The translations under genes and the position numbers were made by a program. A stretch of 64,000 bases of DNA from the NCBI GenBank assembly GCA_902785825.1, contig CACZZZ010000012.1:1-64000 (forward strand). Direction: 5' to 3'. Source of the DNA: an uncultured Bacteroidia bacterium (GTDB taxonomy: Bacteria > Bacteroidota > Bacteroidia > Bacteroidales > UBA932). The notes below the pieces were generated by a model. The model was given only the letters and a program-made list of their open reading frames with translations. It was not told the origin of the DNA and ran no database searches. The stretch's first letter is position 1; every line of letters begins with the position of its first letter. Below, one piece after another: positions 25,919 through 35,052 of the stretch.

Positions 25919-26779
25919 TTATTTAAGCTTCCGGACGAGGTTGAACCAGGCGGAGGAGGTCTTTATGTCGCCTTTGGACCAGCAGGAACCAACAGAGTAT
26001 GAGATGGTTTCGCCGGAGGAGATCTCCTTGAGGAGAAGCGCATGGTCAAGGTCTTCCGAATAGAGAGCGGAATCCGTGTCAGGCATGACCACAGCCACGC
26101 CGATCATCCCGTCCTCAGGCTCCACGCTCTGGTCAGAGGCCTTTTCCCAGATCGCAATCCTGCTTTTAGACTCTATTTTATCCTGTACGGTATTCTGCTC
26201 GCCATGAAGTTTGAATCCGACGGCCACAGTCAGCTTGTCTGTCCCTGAAAAGTTATAGGTATCCTCGACGTCAATAAAAAACGAGTCTGCCTTGACCGTA
26301 ACTTTCTTATCGAGGCTGACTCCACCTTCTCCAAGAGTCCAGGCAGGATATTTCATGACAAAGACCACCTTGTCCGCTGTTTTTTCAAGAATCTCGTAGG
26401 AGCGGTAGTTGGTTTCCGGCCAGCAAAGATTCCCGTTTACAAACGGCACGGAAGCGCCTCCGCCAAGGCTCACGCCAACTTTGTAGCAGTCCTTTCCACC
26501 GTGGTCCCTATGGTAATAACCGCCATCTTCAAGAGCCTTCGCAAACCACTCGTCAGCGACAAGTTTCCCGGGAAGCTTGACCCAGATATCCAGTCCCGGC
26601 GAAGTCGGATCGCCCTCCAGGGCACGGCCGTAGAAACGTCCCGCGATGAGGTTGTTCTCAAACATGAAATCATCAGCCCTTTCCGGAACGGCCCTGGCCG
26701 TGACTTTCTGTTCGGAGGTGTTCTTGCAGCCGGTCAAGGCCAAAATGGCGATAAACGCCATAACCAGCGATTTTCTCAT
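25919..26779 (-). CDS. DUF4861-family lipoprotein of the uronate locus
   Basis: 286-aa lipoprotein (LALTGC, about Cys18). The pattern FENNLIAGRFYGRALEGD followed by LDIWVKLPGKLV and YYHRDHGGKDCYKVG is typical of DUF4861 proteins found in pectin and rhamnogalacturonan utilisation loci. The fold is probably beta-sandwich and the biochemical activity is not established to my knowledge. It is the third gene of a kduD-kduI-DUF4861 operon with 1-nt spacing. Confidence 0.75.
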   Translation of the reverse strand: MRKSLVMAFIAILALTGCKNTSEQKVTARAVPERADDFMFENNLIAGRFYGRALEGDPTSPGLDIWVKLPGKLVADEWFAKALEDGGYYHRDHGGKDCYKVGVSLGGGASVPFVNGNLCWPETNYRSYEILEKTADKVVFVMKYPAWTLGEGGVSLDKKVTVKADSFFIDVEDTYNFSGTDKLTVAVGFKLHGEQNTVQDKIESKSRIAIWEKASDQSVEPEDGMIGVAVVMPDTDSALYSEDLDHALLLKEISSGETISYSVGSCWSKGDIKTSSAWFNLVRKLK

Positions 26780-26780
26780 G

Positions 26781-27629
26781 CTATCTCAGGTCTTTTGTGG
26801 CGCACCAGTCCATGTCGTTGTAGTCGTCATTCTCCCCGCACATGCCCCAGATGAATGTGTAGTTTCGTGTGGCGCAGGCGGAGTGGATGCTCCACTGGGG
26901 CGAGATGACTGCCTGCTCATTCGCCATCCAGATATGACGAGTCTCCTGAGGCTCACCCATGAAATGGCAGACTGCGGCGTCTTCCGGAAGCTCGAAGTAG
27001 AAATAAACCTCCATCCGGCGGTCGTGAGTGTGGGCAGGCATTGTGTTCCAGGTACTTCCGGGAGCGAGCTCGGTCATTCCCATCTGAAGCTGGCAGCAAG
27101 GGACGACCTCTTTTACGAGCAGCCTGTTGATGGTTCTCTCATTAGACTCCTCCAAAGATCCAAGGTGCATAACAACGGCGTCTTTCTTGGTGACCTTCTT
27201 GACCCCTGTCTCTTTATGAGCCGTTGCTGAGCAGAAATAGAAATGGGCAGGCTTGGAAGGGTCATCGCTCTTGAATATGACATGACGGTCACCCCGGCCA
27301 ATGTACAGGGCTTCCTTATATTCAAGATGATATTCATCCTCTCCGACTTTCACGGTTCCGGCGCCGCCGACATTGATAATGCCGAGTTCCCTGCGCTGGG
27401 TGAAATAATCAGCCCTGAGGATCTCTGGAGCGGAAAGGAGAAGTTCCTCATTGACGGGGACGGCTCCTCCGGTGATGATGCGATCGAACATCGAATATAC
27501 CATGTTTATCTCATCCGGAGCCATGACTTTTTCCACGAGATACTCTTTCCGGATACGCTCGGTGTCATAATGCTTGGCGTCGAGATTGCTCGAGGCCTGG
27601 CGAACCTCACAATTCAATTTCATATTCAA
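26781..27629 (-). CDS. kduI: 5-dehydro-4-deoxy-D-glucuronate isomerase
   Basis: Cupin-fold isomerase converting 5-keto-4-deoxyuronate (from unsaturated uronates released by pectin lyases) to 2,5-diketo-3-deoxygluconate. Zinc ligands are visible as His200, His202, Glu207 and His249 in PAHTHDRRMEVYFYFELP and WSIHSACA. The 282 aa match the family. It abuts kduD with no gap, so the two consecutive pathway enzymes are cotranscribed. Confidence 0.95.
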   Translation of the reverse strand: MNMKLNCEVRQASSNLDAKHYDTERIRKEYLVEKVMAPDEINMVYSMFDRIITGGAVPVNEELLLSAPEILRADYFTQRRELGIINVGGAGTVKVGEDEYHLEYKEALYIGRGDRHVIFKSDDPSKPAHFYFCSATAHKETGVKKVTKKDAVVMHLGSLEESNERTINRLLVKEVVPCCQLQMGMTELAPGSTWNTMPAHTHDRRMEVYFYFELPEDAAVCHFMGEPQETRHIWMANEQAVISPQWSIHSACATRNYTFIWGMCGENDDYNDMDWCATKDLR

Positions 27630-28433
27630 TTATTTTGGCTGTTTTCCGATATATGCCAATATTCCCCCATCCACATAGAGGATGTGCCCGTTGACCGCAT
27701 CAGAGGCATGTGAGGCCAGAAACACCGCAGGACCAGCGAGTTCCGATGGCTCAAGCCAACGACCGGCAGGGGTCTTTGCGCAAATGAATGAGTCAAACGG
27801 GTGGCGGCTGCCGTCAGGTTGCTTCTCCCGCAGGGGAGCTGTCTGCGGAGTGGCGATGTAGCCCGGGCCAAGGCCATTGCACTGGATATTGTACTCTCCA
27901 TATTCCGAGCAGATGTTTCTCGTCAACATTTTGAGACCACCCTTTGCCGCCGCATAAGCGGAAACAGTCTCACGGCCAAGCTCTGACATCATCGAGCAGA
28001 TGTTTATGATTTTCCCTTCCCGGCGTTCCATCATCTCGGGCAGGACGGCCGCACTGACGATATATGGCCCAACAAGATCAATATCAATGACTTCCTGAAA
28101 CTCCGCCCTTGTCATCTCGTGCATGGGAATTCTCTTTATTATTCCGGCGTTGTTGACAAGAATATCGATCTGACCGACTTCCTCATGGATTTTTTCTATC
28201 ATCCCGGCGACAGCCTTCTCGTCTGTCACGTCGCAAAGGTATCCTTTGACATTCGTGATTCCGGCCTCTTTGTAGTTGTCCAGACCCAACCGCAAGGTCT
28301 TCTCGTTGCGGTTGTTGAATATGATTGTCTTGGCTCCAGCGGTGACAAATGCCTTGGCGATTTCGAATCCGATGCCATAAGCTCCTCCTGTGATCAGGGC
28401 GTTCTTGCCTTCAAGGGAAAACAGATTGGTCAT
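27630..28433 (-). CDS. kduD: 2-dehydro-3-deoxy-D-gluconate 5-dehydrogenase (short-chain dehydrogenase)
   Basis: SDR-family enzyme reducing 2,5-diketo-3-deoxygluconate to KDG. The cofactor motif TGGAYGIG is at about 15-22, NNAGI is present, and the catalytic Tyr-Lys is in SAYAAAKGG. The pairing with kduI makes KduD more likely than gluconate 5-dehydrogenase, a close relative. First gene of the leftward operon, with its promoter in the shared region with uxaC. Confidence 0.92.
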   Translation of the reverse strand: MTNLFSLEGKNALITGGAYGIGFEIAKAFVTAGAKTIIFNNRNEKTLRLGLDNYKEAGITNVKGYLCDVTDEKAVAGMIEKIHEEVGQIDILVNNAGIIKRIPMHEMTRAEFQEVIDIDLVGPYIVSAAVLPEMMERREGKIINICSMMSELGRETVSAYAAAKGGLKMLTRNICSEYGEYNIQCNGLGPGYIATPQTAPLREKQPDGSRHPFDSFICAKTPAGRWLEPSELAGPAVFLASHASDAVNGHILYVDGGILAYIGKQPK

Positions 28434-28466
28434 GTCGTTTTATTTGTTATTGTTCCATACACTACA

Positions 28467-28514
28467 CAAAAGTACAAACGTTTGCGGCAAAATAGCAAAA
28501 CATTTGTATTTTTG
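28467..28514. promoter_or_regulatory. Divergent promoters and palindromic operator between kduD and uxaC
   Basis: The minus-strand -7 box TACTTTTG (plus strand CAAAAGTA, 28467-28474) has a -33 (plus CAAA, 28496-28499) at 21 nt. The plus-strand -7 box TATTTTTG (28507-28514) has a TTTG at 28481-28484, 22 nt upstream. A perfect 10-bp palindrome CAAACGTTTG (28475-28484) lies between them with a central CpG as in LacI-family operators. One regulator bound there could control both uronate operons. No such regulator gene is in the window. Confidence 0.6.
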
Positions 28515-28558
28515 TGTATAAGCTCAAAGATCACGTCAACCACATTTTAATTCGCGAA

Positions 28559-29974
28559 ATGACATTTATCAACGACAGATTCATGCTTGGCAACGATACT
28601 TCCTTCAAGTTGTATCACGAGCATGCGGCTAAAATGCCGATCATAGACTATCACTGCCACCTTTCACCCCAGCAGATCGCCGAGAACATCCAGTTCAGGG
28701 ACATAACCCAGCTCTGGCTTGTTGACGGCCACGCCGGCGACCATTACAAATGGCGCGCTATGAGGGCGAACGGTGTGCCTGAGGAATATATCACCGGAGG
28801 GACAAAAACCCCGTGGGAGACTTTCGAGAAATGGGCGGAGACAGTTCCCTACACGATGCGGAACCCTCTTTATCATTGGACCCATTTGGAGCTTAGTAGG
28901 GTTTTCGGAATAGACAAGCTTCTCAGCCCGGCCACGGCTCGGGAGATATTCGAGGAGTGCAACGCTAAACTCGCGACCGAAGAATATCGAGGACAGGCAC
29001 TCATCCGCAAGTTCGGGGTTGAGGTCGTCTGCACCACTGACGACCCAGCCGACGACCTTCGCTGGCACAAAATGATAGAGGAGAACCCGTTCGGTACCAA
29101 GGTGTTACCCGCATGGAGGCCGGATAAGGCAATGGCCGTGGAAGACCCTCAAAGCTATAAAGAATACCTAAAGAAATTAGGCGAGGCGGCAAACAAGAAT
29201 ATTGATTCTTACACTGACCTGATCGAGGCTCTGCAGACTCGTCATGATTTCTTCGCGTCGAGGGGATGCAAGCTTTCGGACCACGGAATGGACACCTTCT
29301 ACGGTGCTGATTACACCCAGTTTGAGATTGAGCTGATATTCAAGAAAGTGCTGCTTGGAAAGGCACCCGGACCAAAGGAACTCGAGAAGTTCCGCAGCGC
29401 CTTCCTCCATGACATGGCTGTCATGGATGCCGAGTCCGGGTGGGCGCAGCAGTTCCATGTGGGGCCGCTTCGCAACAATAACTCAAAGATGTTCAAGCTG
29501 ATAGGTCCCGACACAGGATTTGACGCTATCGGAGACCTTCCTGTAGCCGCGGCTGGACATCGCTTTTTCGACCGCCTCGCTTCAGAGGACAAACTCGCCA
29601 AGACCATCCTGTATTGCCTCAATCCGAAGGACAACGAGGTCATGATGGCGATGGCTTACACCTTCAACGACGGGACTTTCCCCGGGAAGATGCAGTTCGG
29701 TTCCGCATGGTGGTTCCTGGATCAGGAGGACGGTATGCGGAAGCAGATAAACGCCCTTTCCTCCCAGGGGCTTTTAAGCCGTTTCGTGGGTATGCTCACA
29801 GACTCCCGCAGCTTCATAAGCTATCCTCGCCACGAGTACTTCCGCAGGATTCTCTGCGATGTGATCGGTTCAGATGTCGAGAGTGGCAAGCTGCCCGCCT
29901 CGGAACTCGACTTCTTAGGCAAGATGGTGGAGGACATTAGCTACAACAACGCCAAGAACTATTTCAATTTCTGA
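28559..29974 (+). CDS. uxaC: Glucuronate (uronate) isomerase
   Basis: Converts D-glucuronate to fructuronate or D-galacturonate to tagaturonate. The N-terminus MTFINDRFMLGNDTSFKLYH and the metal motif DYHCHLSP (amidohydrolase-like HxH) are diagnostic, and the C-terminal LTDSRSFISYPRHEYFRRI is conserved. With the ATG at 28559 the protein is 471 aa, the usual length. The longer frame beginning with GTG at 28514 overlaps the promoter and is rejected. First gene of the rightward uronate operon. Confidence 0.96.
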   Translation: MTFINDRFMLGNDTSFKLYHEHAAKMPIIDYHCHLSPQQIAENIQFRDITQLWLVDGHAGDHYKWRAMRANGVPEEYITGGTKTPWETFEKWAETVPYTMRNPLYHWTHLELSRVFGIDKLLSPATAREIFEECNAKLATEEYRGQALIRKFGVEVVCTTDDPADDLRWHKMIEENPFGTKVLPAWRPDKAMAVEDPQSYKEYLKKLGEAANKNIDSYTDLIEALQTRHDFFASRGCKLSDHGMDTFYGADYTQFEIELIFKKVLLGKAPGPKELEKFRSAFLHDMAVMDAESGWAQQFHVGPLRNNNSKMFKLIGPDTGFDAIGDLPVAAAGHRFFDRLASEDKLAKTILYCLNPKDNEVMMAMAYTFNDGTFPGKMQFGSAWWFLDQEDGMRKQINALSSQGLLSRFVGMLTDSRSFISYPRHEYFRRILCDVIGSDVESGKLPASELDFLGKMVEDISYNNAKNYFNF

Positions 29975-29979
29975 TATTT

Positions 29980-31020
29980 ATGCCCAGAATTATCACTTTC
30001 GGAGAGATTATGCTCCGGCTCTCTACGCCGGGTTACCTCCGTTTCTCACAGGCCAAGCAGTTCGACGCCACCTTCGGAGGCGGAGAAGCCAATGTGGCAG
30101 TCTCGCTCGCGAACTACGGGATGGATGTGCAGTTCGTAACCCGTTTTCCGGAGAACGACATCGCCAAGAGCTGCATCCGTGACCTTCACTCTTATGGGGT
30201 CGGTACCGACTTCTGCGTCTTCGGTGGAGAACGTCTCGGAATATATTTTCTTGAGACCGGAGCCGTCGCCCGCCCGAGCAAGGTGGTTTATGACAGGGCA
30301 CATTCCGCCATCTCTACCATAGAGACCGGAATGATCGACTGGGACAAGGTGTTTGAGGGTGCGAGCTGGTTCCACTGGACAGGTATTACCCCTGCAATAA
30401 GCCAGGGAGCTGCTGACGTGTGCCTTGAGGCGATCAAGGCGGCCAATAGGCTTGGAGTCACGGTCTCATGCGATCTTAATTACCGTAAGAATCTTTGGAA
30501 ATACGGCAAGAAAGCATCCGAGATCATGCCCGCCTTGGTTGAGGGTTGTGACATTATCCTCGGTAATGAGGAAGATGCCGACAAGGTCTTCGGAATCAAG
30601 CCAGAAGGTTTTGAGGTGACCGCCACGGGCGGAGCCATCGACCAGAAAAGATTCCAGAGCGTTGGCGAGCAGCTTATGGCGAGATTCCCGAGAGCAAAGA
30701 AGGTCATCATCACTTTAAGGGGATCCATCAACGCCAACCACAACACATGGGGCGGAGTCCTTTGGGATGGGACAACCCTTTACCAATCACCTCGTTACGA
30801 CATCACACATATTGTGGATCGTGTCGGAGGTGGAGACAGTTTCATGGGAGGCCTGATCTACGGGCTCCTGACATATTCAGGTGACGATCAGAAGGCGCTG
30901 AATTTCGCTGTGGCGGCTTCTTGTCTCAAGCATACCATTTTCGGGGACTATAATCAGGTAACAGTGGCCGAGGTGGAGAACCTCATGAAAGGTGACGGCT
31001 CTGGCCGCGTCTCCCGCTAA
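29980..31020 (+). CDS. kdgK: 2-dehydro-3-deoxygluconokinase (PfkB family)
   Basis: Phosphorylates KDG to KDPG. The PfkB fold has an N-terminal substrate loop around [16 protein letters not shown] and the C-terminal ATP/anion-hole motif [16 protein letters not shown] with the catalytic Asp. It sits 5 nt after uxaC and just before the KDPG aldolase gene, which makes KDG kinase by far the best assignment among sugar kinases. Confidence 0.92.
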   Translation: MPRIITFGEIMLRLSTPGYLRFSQAKQFDATFGGGEANVAVSLANYGMDVQFVTRFPENDIAKSCIRDLHSYGVGTDFCVFGGERLGIYFLETGAVARPSKVVYDRAHSAISTIETGMIDWDKVFEGASWFHWTGITPAISQGAADVCLEAIKAANRLGVTVSCDLNYRKNLWKYGKKASEIMPALVEGCDIILGNEEDADKVFGIKPEGFEVTATGGAIDQKRFQSVGEQLMARFPRAKKVIITLRGSINANHNTWGGVLWDGTTLYQSPRYDITHIVDRVGGGDSFMGGLIYGLLTYSGDDQKALNFAVAASCLKHTIFGDYNQVTVAEVENLMKGDGSGRVSR

Positions 31021-31033
31021 TATTGAATTATTT

Positions 31034-31699
31034 ATGGCAAAATACAGCAAACTTCAAGTAATCCAGACGATGAAAGAGACCGGCATGGTTCCGGTTTTCT
31101 ACAACGCCGACCTTGAGACTTCAAAGAAGGTTCTCAAGGCTTGCTATGACGGTGGTGTCAGGGCTTTCGAGTTCACCAATCGGGGCGACTTCGCCCAGGA
31201 AATTTTCGGAGAACTGGTGAAATATGCCAATAAGGAACTCCCGGGGATGATTCTCGGTATCGGTTCCGTGGTGGATCCGGGCACTGCCGCGATGTATATC
31301 CAGTTGGGAGCCAATTTCGTGGTGGGACCTCTTTTCAATCCTGCCGTGGCACCTGTCTGTAACCGCAGGCTCATTCCCTATTGCCCAGGCTGCGCGACCC
31401 CAAGCGAGATTGGTGCAGCCCAAGAGGCGGGTTGCGACATTTGCAAGGTGTTCCCCGGAGATGTTCTCGGACCGGCTTTCGTGAAGGGGATAAAAGCTCC
31501 TATGCCTTGGAGCCAGATTATGGTGACAGGTGGAGTTAAACCAACAAGGGAAAACCTTGAGGCATGGTTCAAGGCTGGGGTCACTTGCGTTGGAATGGGA
31601 TCCAACTTGTTCCCGAAAGACGTTATCGCCGCCGGAGATTGGGGTAAGATATCCGAGCTTTGCGCCGGAGCGTTAGAGATAATAAAATCATTAAGATGA
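31034..31699 (+). CDS. eda: KDPG/KHG aldolase
   Basis: Splits KDPG into pyruvate and glyceraldehyde-3-phosphate. Catalytic Glu46 is in AFEFTNRG and Schiff-base Lys138 in [12 protein letters not shown] place the start at 31034 (MAKYSKLQ), giving 221 aa, normal for Eda. The frame is open upstream into kdgK, but the extra 14 residues would lie inside that gene. The product joins uronate degradation to central metabolism. Confidence 0.94.
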   Translation: MAKYSKLQVIQTMKETGMVPVFYNADLETSKKVLKACYDGGVRAFEFTNRGDFAQEIFGELVKYANKELPGMILGIGSVVDPGTAAMYIQLGANFVVGPLFNPAVAPVCNRRLIPYCPGCATPSEIGAAQEAGCDICKVFPGDVLGPAFVKGIKAPMPWSQIMVTGGVKPTRENLEAWFKAGVTCVGMGSNLFPKDVIAAGDWGKISELCAGALEIIKSLR

Positions 31700-31700
31700 T

Positions 31701-33152
31701 ATGTCGACACAGAACAAACTGATGACCAATTGGAGATGGTGGATTTGCAGCCTTCTCTTTGTCGCCACAACAGTAAACTACCTTGACCGTCAGGTACTTT
31801 CGCTGACATACGAGGAATTCATCAAGCCGGAATTCCATTGGTCCGACGCCAACTATGGCACAATCACGTCCTTCTTCTCCATCCTATACGCTATCGCTTG
31901 CCTCTTCGCCGGCAAGTTCGTGGATTGGATGGGCACCAAGAAGGGCTATTTGATCGCTATCGGTGTATGGTCAGCAGGTGCCGTGATGCACGCCGCTTGT
32001 GGTTGGGCAACCGCCCATCTCGGTGGATTCGATTCCGTTTGGGCGATGAGGGCAGTTGAGGCTGGATCAAACGCCGCCTTGGCCGTGGCCACCACATCGG
32101 TCTATCTTTTCTTGTTATGCCGCGGAATATTAGCCCTTGGTGAGGCTGGTAACTTCCCCGCCGCAATCAAGGTGACCGCTGAATATTTCCCGAAGAAAGA
32201 CAGGGCTTTCGCCACTTCGATCTTTAATGCGGGCGCCTCTGTGGGAGCTCTTGCCGCGCCTCTTTGCATCCCGCCGCTGGCCAAGGCTCTCGGCTGGGAA
32301 TGGGCTTTCATCATCATTGGTGGTCTGGGCTTCATCTGGATGTTCTTCTGGAACTTCATGTACGACAAGCCCGAGAAGAGCAAGCATGTCAACGAGGCCG
32401 AGCTGGAATATATCCTTCAGGACGATGCCGCTGACGCGGCCGAGAAAGCAGCCCTTGCCCAGGAGAAATCCATTCCCTTCACCCAGGCTTTCAAGTATCG
32501 CCAGACGTGGTCTTTCATTGTGGGTAAGTTCCTGACAGACGGTGTATGGTGGTTCTTCCTGTTCTGGGCCCCTTCATATTTCAGCAACCAGTTCGGTGCG
32601 CCGGCCACTTCATTCAAGGGTCAGGCCCTGATTTTCACTCTGTATGCGATAGTGACTTGCGTGTCCTTGATAGGAGGTTATTTGCCTAAGCTGTTCGTCG
32701 AGAAAAAGGGAATGCATCCCTATTCCGGGCGTATGCTGGCCATGTTGCTTTTCGCCTTCCTACCGCTTTGTTCGCTGTTCGCCCAGCCGCTGGGAGTGCA
32801 TTTCAACTCTCCTTGGTGGCCCGCGATCCTGATCGGCCTTGCCGCCGCCGGACACCAGGCATGGTCAGCGAACATTTTCTCCACGGTAGGAGACATGTTC
32901 CCCAAGGGAGCTATCGCCACGATCACCGGAATAGGTGCCATGGCCGGTGGAGTCGGCTCGATGATTATCCAGAAAGTCGCCGGTAACCTGTTCACCTACG
33001 CTGAGAACGCCGGTTCCGCTTTCCGCTTTCTCGGATTCGAGGGCAAGCCGGCGGGCTACTTCATCGTGTTCTGTTTCTGCGGAATAGCTTACCTTCTCGC
33101 CTGGACGATCATGCGCGTCCTCGTCCCGAAGTACAAGCCGGTTGAGTTATAA
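31701..33152 (+). CDS. exuT: Hexuronate transporter, MFS (ExuT-like)
   Basis: 483-aa major facilitator protein with about 12 hydrophobic segments. The anion:cation symporter pattern NYLDRQVLSLTYEEFIKPEF at the first helix and GEAGNFPAAIKVTAEYFPKKDRA in the middle are typical of ExuT-like uronate importers. It closes the uxaC-kdgK-eda-exuT operon 1 nt after eda. Its stop overlaps the convergent beta-barrel gene stop in TTATAA. Confidence 0.9.
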   Translation: MSTQNKLMTNWRWWICSLLFVATTVNYLDRQVLSLTYEEFIKPEFHWSDANYGTITSFFSILYAIACLFAGKFVDWMGTKKGYLIAIGVWSAGAVMHAACGWATAHLGGFDSVWAMRAVEAGSNAALAVATTSVYLFLLCRGILALGEAGNFPAAIKVTAEYFPKKDRAFATSIFNAGASVGALAAPLCIPPLAKALGWEWAFIIIGGLGFIWMFFWNFMYDKPEKSKHVNEAELEYILQDDAADAAEKAALAQEKSIPFTQAFKYRQTWSFIVGKFLTDGVWWFFLFWAPSYFSNQFGAPATSFKGQALIFTLYAIVTCVSLIGGYLPKLFVEKKGMHPYSGRMLAMLLFAFLPLCSLFAQPLGVHFNSPWWPAILIGLAAAGHQAWSANIFSTVGDMFPKGAIATITGIGAMAGGVGSMIIQKVAGNLFTYAENAGSAFRFLGFEGKPAGYFIVFCFCGIAYLLAWTIMRVLVPKYKPVEL

Positions 33153-33644
33153 ACGATAGTGGACACCAAGGGTGCAACCATTTCCGAAAATACCGATCAA
33201 CGGTGAGAAACTATCATTCTCATACCGCGCTCCAAGGCTCACGAAATCGGTGAAAATGTCGAAATGATCGCTCACCCGGAATCTCAAGGAACCGGATAAT
33301 CCGATGTCCGCAGACTCGATTCCTTCATTGATAATAGTATCTGTACGGAATTTGATGTCTGTGAATAAGACTTTGTTATGCCAGGGGGTAAACCGCACGT
33401 TGGCTCCCAGGAAAGCAGCTGCCGCGGCATCTTCGTCATAAGCGGCGATATCCAGTCCAAGACCGCCCCCGATCGCCCACTTGTCATTGAACTCGTAGCC
33501 TCCGAGAAAATGAGTGTCAAGCCTGAAGATATCATGATAAGCGGCCGTCAATGATCCGCCTATGTATGGCGTCTGTGCGGATGATGTCTTGGCTGCCACC
33601 ATGGAGATTACTGCCGCAAGTAGAATAGTAATGATTTTTTTCAT
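33147..33644 (-). CDS. Small outer-membrane beta-barrel protein
   Basis: 165-aa protein with a signal peptide (to about SSAQ) followed by alternating hydrophobic and polar strands (YIGGSLTAAYHDIF, WAIGGGLGLDIA, LGANVRFTPW, IGLSGSLRFRVSD). It ends in an aromatic-flanked terminal strand, LGVHYRL, typical of small eight-stranded barrels. The function is unknown. A lipoprotein gene lies 14 nt upstream in the same direction. Confidence 0.7.
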   Translation of the reverse strand: MKKIITILLAAVISMVAAKTSSAQTPYIGGSLTAAYHDIFRLDTHFLGGYEFNDKWAIGGGLGLDIAAYDEDAAAAAFLGANVRFTPWHNKVLFTDIKFRTDTIINEGIESADIGLSGSLRFRVSDHFDIFTDFVSLGARYENDSFSPLIGIFGNGCTLGVHYRL

Positions 33645-33658
33645 ATTACTGGATATTA

Positions 33659-34612
33659 TTATCGGGGAATGTAGATTGTTGTGGCGGACCAGTTTGAGGT
33701 AGGGTCTTTCCAGTCTCCTATTTCAAATTTTAGACCATAGTATTTGCCGAATCTGTTCTCGACATCGTACAAAGTCGTGAAGCGGTAGCCTTCATTTTCG
33801 GAGAGAAATGTGTCACGGGCATCCGCCACTGCCTTGGTTATGTTCGTGGAGTCAATCGGGAAATATGTTTTATCCCACCCCCAGTCAAGACCCTGTTTAG
33901 ACACTGCTGTTTTGACTATGCCATCGTGTTTAAAGAAAATAAGATTGTCTCCATATTCATTGACGCATCCCAGAATAGTGGATCCCATTGGAAGAAACCC
34001 GACCACACAGTTAAGCGAAGAGGTTATGTCTTTCCAGCTATATGATGAATTGATAAAACCATTATAGTAATACAGCAAGTCGCCGTCTTCGTCAATCGCT
34101 ATACTCCATATAGCATATACAAGGCCGTCAATTGCGGTTTTGTCCTCGTGTGGGATCATGAAACGGAACTCGTATTGTTTTTTTTCGAGATAGCGACGGG
34201 AGATCTCCATCACATAGCTGTTGTCAGAAGAATAGTCTTCGTTTTCCACTCCGGTTCCGACATAGGTCCTTGCCACCTTGCGAGGAATCTGAAGCAGGAA
34301 ATCCTTTTTCGAGAATTCCTTATTGGTCATCATCCAGAGACCGTCCTTGTAGTGAGCAGTGCCTTTTACGCCGTCTGAATCAATGAATTTCAACTCAGCC
34401 CAGCCCTCGGTGTTCTCTCCGAAATGGTCATTCAGGAGAGTCGCTCCGGGATAACGGTTGTTAAAATCGTTAAGGACGATCTCGGGAATGGGATCGTAAG
34501 GCTCAGGATCCGACTTGTCGCATCCCGCCAGTACAAACATACCAATCGCGAAGCTCAGAAATAGCGATACAATGCTGTGAACAGATAAATACTTGATCAT
34601 TTTGCCTGCCAT
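33659..34612 (-). CDS. Lipoprotein with PepSY-like repeats
   Basis: 317-aa lipoprotein (MFVLAGC, about Cys30). The segments VLNDFNNRYPGATLLNDHF, AELKFIDSDGVKGTAHYKDG and the C-terminal YGLKFEIGDW resemble PepSY-like/DUF2874 periplasmic domains of Bacteroidota, which bind or inhibit other periplasmic proteins; this match is by eye. An alternative start at 34600 (MIKYLSV) gives a more usual signal peptide. A minus-strand -7 box, TACCTTTG, lies at 34633-34626. Confidence 0.55.
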   Translation of the reverse strand: MAGKMIKYLSVHSIVSLFLSFAIGMFVLAGCDKSDPEPYDPIPEIVLNDFNNRYPGATLLNDHFGENTEGWAELKFIDSDGVKGTAHYKDGLWMMTNKEFSKKDFLLQIPRKVARTYVGTGVENEDYSSDNSYVMEISRRYLEKKQYEFRFMIPHEDKTAIDGLVYAIWSIAIDEDGDLLYYYNGFINSSYSWKDITSSLNCVVGFLPMGSTILGCVNEYGDNLIFFKHDGIVKTAVSKQGLDWGWDKTYFPIDSTNITKAVADARDTFLSENEGYRFTTLYDVENRFGKYYGLKFEIGDWKDPTSNWSATTIYIPR

Positions 34613-34625
34613 TTTAAAAGGGCCG

Positions 34626-34633
34626 CAAAGGTA
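34626..34633 (-). promoter_or_regulatory. -7 box for the PepSY-like lipoprotein gene
   Basis: The minus strand reads TACCTTTG, a perfect -7 consensus, 14 nt before the longer start codon. No clear -33 TTTG is seen. Confidence 0.5.
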
Positions 34634-34721
34634 ACCAATTAAATCATCTTACTGTAATAATCAGCCGATTTGGAACTCTTTTACCCTTAAAGCGACTTAT
34701 ATTGCTTTATTCGCCTTATTA

Positions 34722-34778
34722 TGTTATCAAAATACGATATTGTTATCATTTTATTGTATATTTGTGAAAATGATAACA
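34722..34778 (+). promoter_or_regulatory. Promoter and operator half-sites of the antitoxin-PIN toxin operon
   Basis: The -7 box TATATTTG is at 34757-34764. It is bracketed by a perfect 12-bp inverted repeat, TGTTATCATTTT (34741-34752) and AAAATGATAACA (34767-34778). A third half-site TGTTATCA lies at 34722-34729. The start codon follows at 34783, so the leader is very short. This fits autoregulation by the ribbon-helix-helix antitoxin. Confidence 0.65.
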
Positions 34779-34782
34779 TTTT

Positions 34783-35052
34783 ATGGAATCCGTCAATACA
34801 AAGGTTCAAACGGGACTCCGGCTTGATCCGGATCTCTATAATCGTTTGAAGATCAAGGCAAAGAGGCAGAAACGATCGTTCAACAGCTATGTTGAGACTA
34901 TCCTCGAGGCTGCAGCGGGAGCCGACTATCCTTCTCTGGAAAAAGGATTCAAGGTGTCTGATGAGATCCTGTCCCTCGGGAACACACTACCACATTATTC
35001 TGAAGAAGAAATCGCCGCGGATGAACGGTTGTCTTACCTGTTATCCAAATGA
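34783..35052 (+). CDS. Ribbon-helix-helix antitoxin
   Basis: 89-aa DNA-binding antitoxin. The N-terminal ribbon-helix-helix is VQTGLRLDPDLYNRLKIKAKRQKRSFNSYVETILE (about 8-42). The acidic C-terminal tail (SEEEIAADERLSYLL) should wrap the toxin. It overlaps the PIN toxin gene by 4 nt (ATGA), the usual coupling in VapBC-like operons. Confidence 0.82.
   Translation: MESVNTKVQTGLRLDPDLYNRLKIKAKRQKRSFNSYVETILEAAAGADYPSLEKGFKVSDEILSLGNTLPHYSEEEIAADERLSYLLSK

Noticed and set aside
28514..28558. Longer uxaC starting at GTG 28514
   Set aside because: The GTG is the last base of the -7 promoter box onward, so it would precede or coincide with the transcript start; ATG 28559 gives the normal family N-terminus.
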